DNA of 7,299 nt, taken from NCBI GenBank assembly GCA_035642125.1, contig DASQSZ010000244.1:1-7299 (forward strand). Direction: 5' to 3'. Under the pieces are notes generated by a model. The model was not told the DNA's origin, made no database searches, and saw only the letters and a list, made by a program, of their open reading frames with translations. This stretch comes from CALAED01 sp937891035. GTDB lineage: Bacteria > Actinomycetota > Actinomycetes > Streptosporangiales > Streptosporangiaceae. This document shows positions 5,092 to 7,299 of this stretch, in pieces. Position 1 is the first letter of the stretch. The number at the start of each line of letters is the position of its first letter. Both the position numbers and the translations under genes were made by a program.

Positions 5092-6393
5092 ATGGATCAC
5101 GCCCTCGTCAAGCGGCTGCGCCAGGAGGTGGGCGACCGGCTTGCCCACCAGCGCAGGCTGGACGCCGCCGCCGGTATGCAGCCCATGTCGGCCGAGGACG
5201 AACGGCAGTTCGCCCGCGCCCTGATCTCCCAAGTGCTCGACGAGTACGCGCGCGGCGAGATCACCGCGGGCCGGCGCCCGCCGGGCGCCGAAGAGGAAGA
5301 GGCGTTGCACGCCGGCGTACACGCCGCGCTGTTCGGCGTCGGACGCCTGCAGCCGCTGCTGGAGAACACCGAGATCGAGAACATCGACATCAACGGCTGC
5401 GACCGGGTCTTCATCGGCTACGCGAACGGCCTGGAGGAGATGGGCGAGCCGGTCGCCGACTCCGACGAAGAGCTCGTCGAGCTGATCCAGATCCTCGCCG
5501 CCTACTCGGGTCTGTCCTCCCGGCCGTTCGACAGCGCCAACCCGCAGCTCGACCTGCGCCTTCCGGACGGATCGCGGCTGTCGGCGGTCATGGACGTGAC
5601 CCTGCGGCCCGCGCTGTCGATCCGGCGCGCCCGCCTCGGCAAGGTGTTCCTGTCCGACCTCATCGGCAACGGCACGTTCAGCTCCGAGCTCGGGCAGTTT
5701 TTCCGGGCGGCGGTGGCCGCGCGCAAGAACATCATGATCGCCGGCGCCACCAACGCGGGCAAGACCACGCTGCTGCGCGCGATCGCCAACGAGATCCCGC
5801 CGCACGAGCGGCTCATCACGGTCGAGCGGGCGCTTGAGCTCGGCCTCGACCAGTTCCCCGAGCTGCACCCCAACGTGATCGCCATGGAGCAGCGGCTGCC
5901 CAATAGCGAGGGCCAGGGCGCCATCTCCATGGCCGAGCTGGTACGACGCTCGCTGCGCATGAATCCCTCCCGCGTCATCGTCGGCGAGGTGCTCGGCGAC
6001 GAGATCGTCACCATGCTCAACGCGATGACGCAGGGCAACGACGGATCGTTGTCCACCATCCACGCCAACTCGTCAGTCGAAGTGTTCAACCGCATCGCGA
6101 CGTACGCCATCCAGTCGACCGAGCGGCTGCCCATCGATGCCACGCACATGCTCATCGCCGGCGCGATCGACTTCGTCGTCTTCATCGAAAAGCGCAACGA
6201 CTATGCGCGCGGCGGGCGGCTGCGCCGCTTCGTCTCCAGCGTCCGCGAGGTGACCGGCTGCGACGGGCGGGTGCTGTCGAGCGAGGTGTTCGCGCCCGCA
6301 CCGGACGGCTCAGCCGTGCCGAACGCCCCCATCTCCTGCATCGACGAGCTCGCCGTCTACGGCTACGACCCCGGCCGGCAGGTGATGTGGTGA
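5092..6393 (+). CDS. tadA: TadA/CpaF-family secretion ATPase of the Tad pilus
   Basis: The product is 433 residues, a complete member of the type II/IV secretion ATPase (GspE/VirB11/TadA) family. Residues 1-100 form the helical N-terminal region with the EIENIDINGCDRVFI motif (88-102). A middle segment carries RPFDSANPQLDLRLPDGSRL (144-163) and leads to Walker A GATNAGKTT (218-226, Lys224), an Asp-box equivalent TVERALEL (243-250, Glu245), Walker B with VIVGE (295-299, Glu299) and the His box STIHAN (321-326, His324). All expected catalytic motifs are present. These cytoplasmic hexamers hydrolyse ATP to drive assembly or secretion of Flp-type pilins through the TadB/TadC platform. The ATG directly abuts the stop of the CpaE-like gene with no gap, so translational coupling is likely. 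The gene is followed 22 bases later by tadB. I see nothing broken or missing. Confidence 0.96.
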   Translation: MDHALVKRLRQEVGDRLAHQRRLDAAAGMQPMSAEDERQFARALISQVLDEYARGEITAGRRPPGAEEEEALHAGVHAALFGVGRLQPLLENTEIENIDINGCDRVFIGYANGLEEMGEPVADSDEELVELIQILAAYSGLSSRPFDSANPQLDLRLPDGSRLSAVMDVTLRPALSIRRARLGKVFLSDLIGNGTFSSELGQFFRAAVAARKNIMIAGATNAGKTTLLRAIANEIPPHERLITVERALELGLDQFPELHPNVIAMEQRLPNSEGQGAISMAELVRRSLRMNPSRVIVGEVLGDEIVTMLNAMTQGNDGSLSTIHANSSVEVFNRIATYAIQSTERLPIDATHMLIAGAIDFVVFIEKRNDYARGGRLRRFVSSVREVTGCDGRVLSSEVFAPAPDGSAVPNAPISCIDELAVYGYDPGRQVMW

Positions 6394-6424
6394 TGACGGG
6401 CCGGGTGGTGTGACCATGACGGGC
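6387..6424 (+). repeat. Short imperfect direct duplication at the tadA/tadB junction
   Basis: GTGGTG followed by ATGACGGGC occurs at 6387-6401 and again at 6405-6424, where a 5-base TGACC is inserted between the two parts. The first copy holds a TGATG stop/start overlap at the end of tadA, but its ATG (6393) reads only six codons before a TGA at 6411-6413. The second copy holds the real tadB start. Confidence 0.7.
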
Positions 6425-7299
6425 GACGCGCTGACGCTGGGGGCCGTGCTCAGCGGGGCGATGGTGGGCGGCGGGGTGCTGCTGTTCGTGGTGGCGCTGC
6501 GCGGGCTGCCCGTACGGCCCGGTGCGGCACCCGGCAAGCGCGGCCGCGAGGAGCTGGTGCGCTCGGTGACGAGGCGCGGCGCGATCGCCGTTGTCGTGGG
6601 CGCGCTCGTGCTCATCGTCACCCGCTGGCCGGTGGCCGCGGTCGGCGCGGCCCTGCTCGCCCTCGGCTGGGGCGCCATCGCGGGCGGCGTGGCCGAAGAG
6701 CGCAAGGCGATGGCCAGGCTGGAGGCGCTGGCCGCCTGGACGGAGTCGCTGCGCGACACGATCGCCGGCGCGGTCGGGCTCGAGCAGGCCATCCCCTCGT
6801 CGATGCGCGCCGCCGCGCCCGTCCTGCAATCGCCGCTGCGCACCCTGGTCGACAGGCTGCATACCCGGATGCCGATGCCGGACGCGCTGCGGCGGTTCGC
6901 CGACGACCTGAACGACCCGTCGGCCGACCTCGTCGTCGGCGCGCTGATCCTCAACGCCAAGCTGCGTGGCCCCGGGCTGCGCGACATGCTCGGCGCGCTG
7001 TCCACCTCGGCCCGCGCCGAGTTGGACATGCGCCGCCGGGTCGAGGCCAACCGGCGCACCACCCGCTTCAGCGTGCAGATCGTGGTCGGCGTCTCCGTCG
7101 GCGTCTCGTTGCTGCTGGCGATCTTCAACCGGTCGTACGTCCAGCCCTACGACGGTTTCCTCGGGCAGATCGTGCTTACGGTCGTGGTCGGCCTGTACGC
7201 GCTCGGCTTCCTGTGGCTGCGCCGGCTGTCGAGGTTCGATATGCCGCAGCGGTTCCTCGGCACGACGGCGGCGACCGAGACCGGTCCGCCGCCCGGCGT
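6416..7299 (+). CDS. tadB: TadB-like type II secretion F domain platform protein (C-terminal end cut off by window edge)
   Basis: 294 codons are visible and no stop is reached. TadB proteins of this type are about this length, so only a short tail is missing. The N-terminus has a hydrophobic helix (about 8-28), a basic linker (34-54) and two more helices (about 56-70 and 73-91). A cytoplasmic T2SSF domain follows (about 102-215), with the actinobacterial signature LAAWTESLRDTIAGAVGLEQ (105-124) and NAKLRGPGLRDMLGALS (180-196). Two C-terminal helices close it (about 220-237 and 252-268). It is an integral membrane protein expected to pair with TadC as the platform driven by TadA. ATG 6416 is chosen because GGGTGG (6403-6408) lies 7 bases upstream; an in-frame GTG at 6410 would add two residues. 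The last visible residues are Pro/Gly-rich. Confidence 0.93.
   Translation, partial: MTGDALTLGAVLSGAMVGGGVLLFVVALRGLPVRPGAAPGKRGREELVRSVTRRGAIAVVVGALVLIVTRWPVAAVGAALLALGWGAIAGGVAEERKAMARLEALAAWTESLRDTIAGAVGLEQAIPSSMRAAAPVLQSPLRTLVDRLHTRMPMPDALRRFADDLNDPSADLVVGALILNAKLRGPGLRDMLGALSTSARAELDMRRRVEANRRTTRFSVQIVVGVSVGVSLLLAIFNRSYVQPYDGFLGQIVLTVVVGLYALGFLWLRRLSRFDMPQRFLGTTAATETGPPPG

Noticed and set aside
4215..5837. Plus-strand open frame of 540 codons across the CpaE-like and tadA genes
   Set aside because: It is out of frame with both recognised proteins and shows only Arg/Pro/Ala-rich sequence.
3868..6063. Long minus-strand open frame of 731 codons antisense to the CpaE-like and tadA genes
   Set aside because: It is the complement of two well-recognised genes, has no domain signal, and its odd Leu/Thr/Trp repeats merely mirror the 9-base repeat on the other strand.

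Overview
The window is very GC-rich (roughly 70% by eye), and its genes strongly prefer G or C at the third codon position. Every recognisable gene belongs to a family typical of Actinobacteria. A filamentous actinomycete is the best reading. A Streptosporangiales-type genus is possible from the style of the proteins, but I cannot fix the genus from this sequence alone.

The layout is divergent. The left 2.9 kb is one long minus-strand gene that starts at 2868 and runs off the left edge; 956 residues are visible. It is an FtsK/SpoIIIE-family ATPase of the EccC/EssC type (the motor of type VII secretion). It has a ubiquitin-like N-terminus, a degenerate FHA domain, a two-helix membrane anchor, a degenerate ATPase-like domain and one intact ATPase domain. 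Further ATPase domains are expected beyond the edge. A 187-base AT-richer intergenic stretch (2869-3055) separates it from a plus-strand operon.

The operon reads rightward with almost no spacing. In order it holds a membrane-anchored SAF-domain protein (CpaB/RcpC-like, 3056-3898), a CpaE/TadZ-like P-loop protein with a degenerate nucleotide-binding loop and a long Gly/Pro/Gln-rich repeat tail (3901-5091), the TadA/CpaF secretion ATPase (5092-6393) and the inner-membrane platform protein TadB (6416 to the right edge, nearly complete). These are core parts of a Tad/Flp (tight adherence) pilus or type IV-like secretion machine. TadA would supply ATP-driven force, TadB the membrane platform, the CpaE-like protein placement of the machine, and the SAF protein an extracytoplasmic role that is unclear in an organism without an outer membrane. 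TadC, prepilin, pseudopilin and prepilin-peptidase genes are not in the window and would be expected to the right.

The points most worth a second look are: an EccC-like motor sitting back to back with a Tad locus; an FHA domain that has lost its phosphothreonine-binding residues; a nested hairpin inside the start of the ATPase gene; a CpaE-like protein whose P-loop lysine is replaced by valine and which carries a collagen-like tail; and a decayed duplication at the tadA/tadB junction. I found no RNA genes, insertion sequences, CRISPR arrays or clear terminators.
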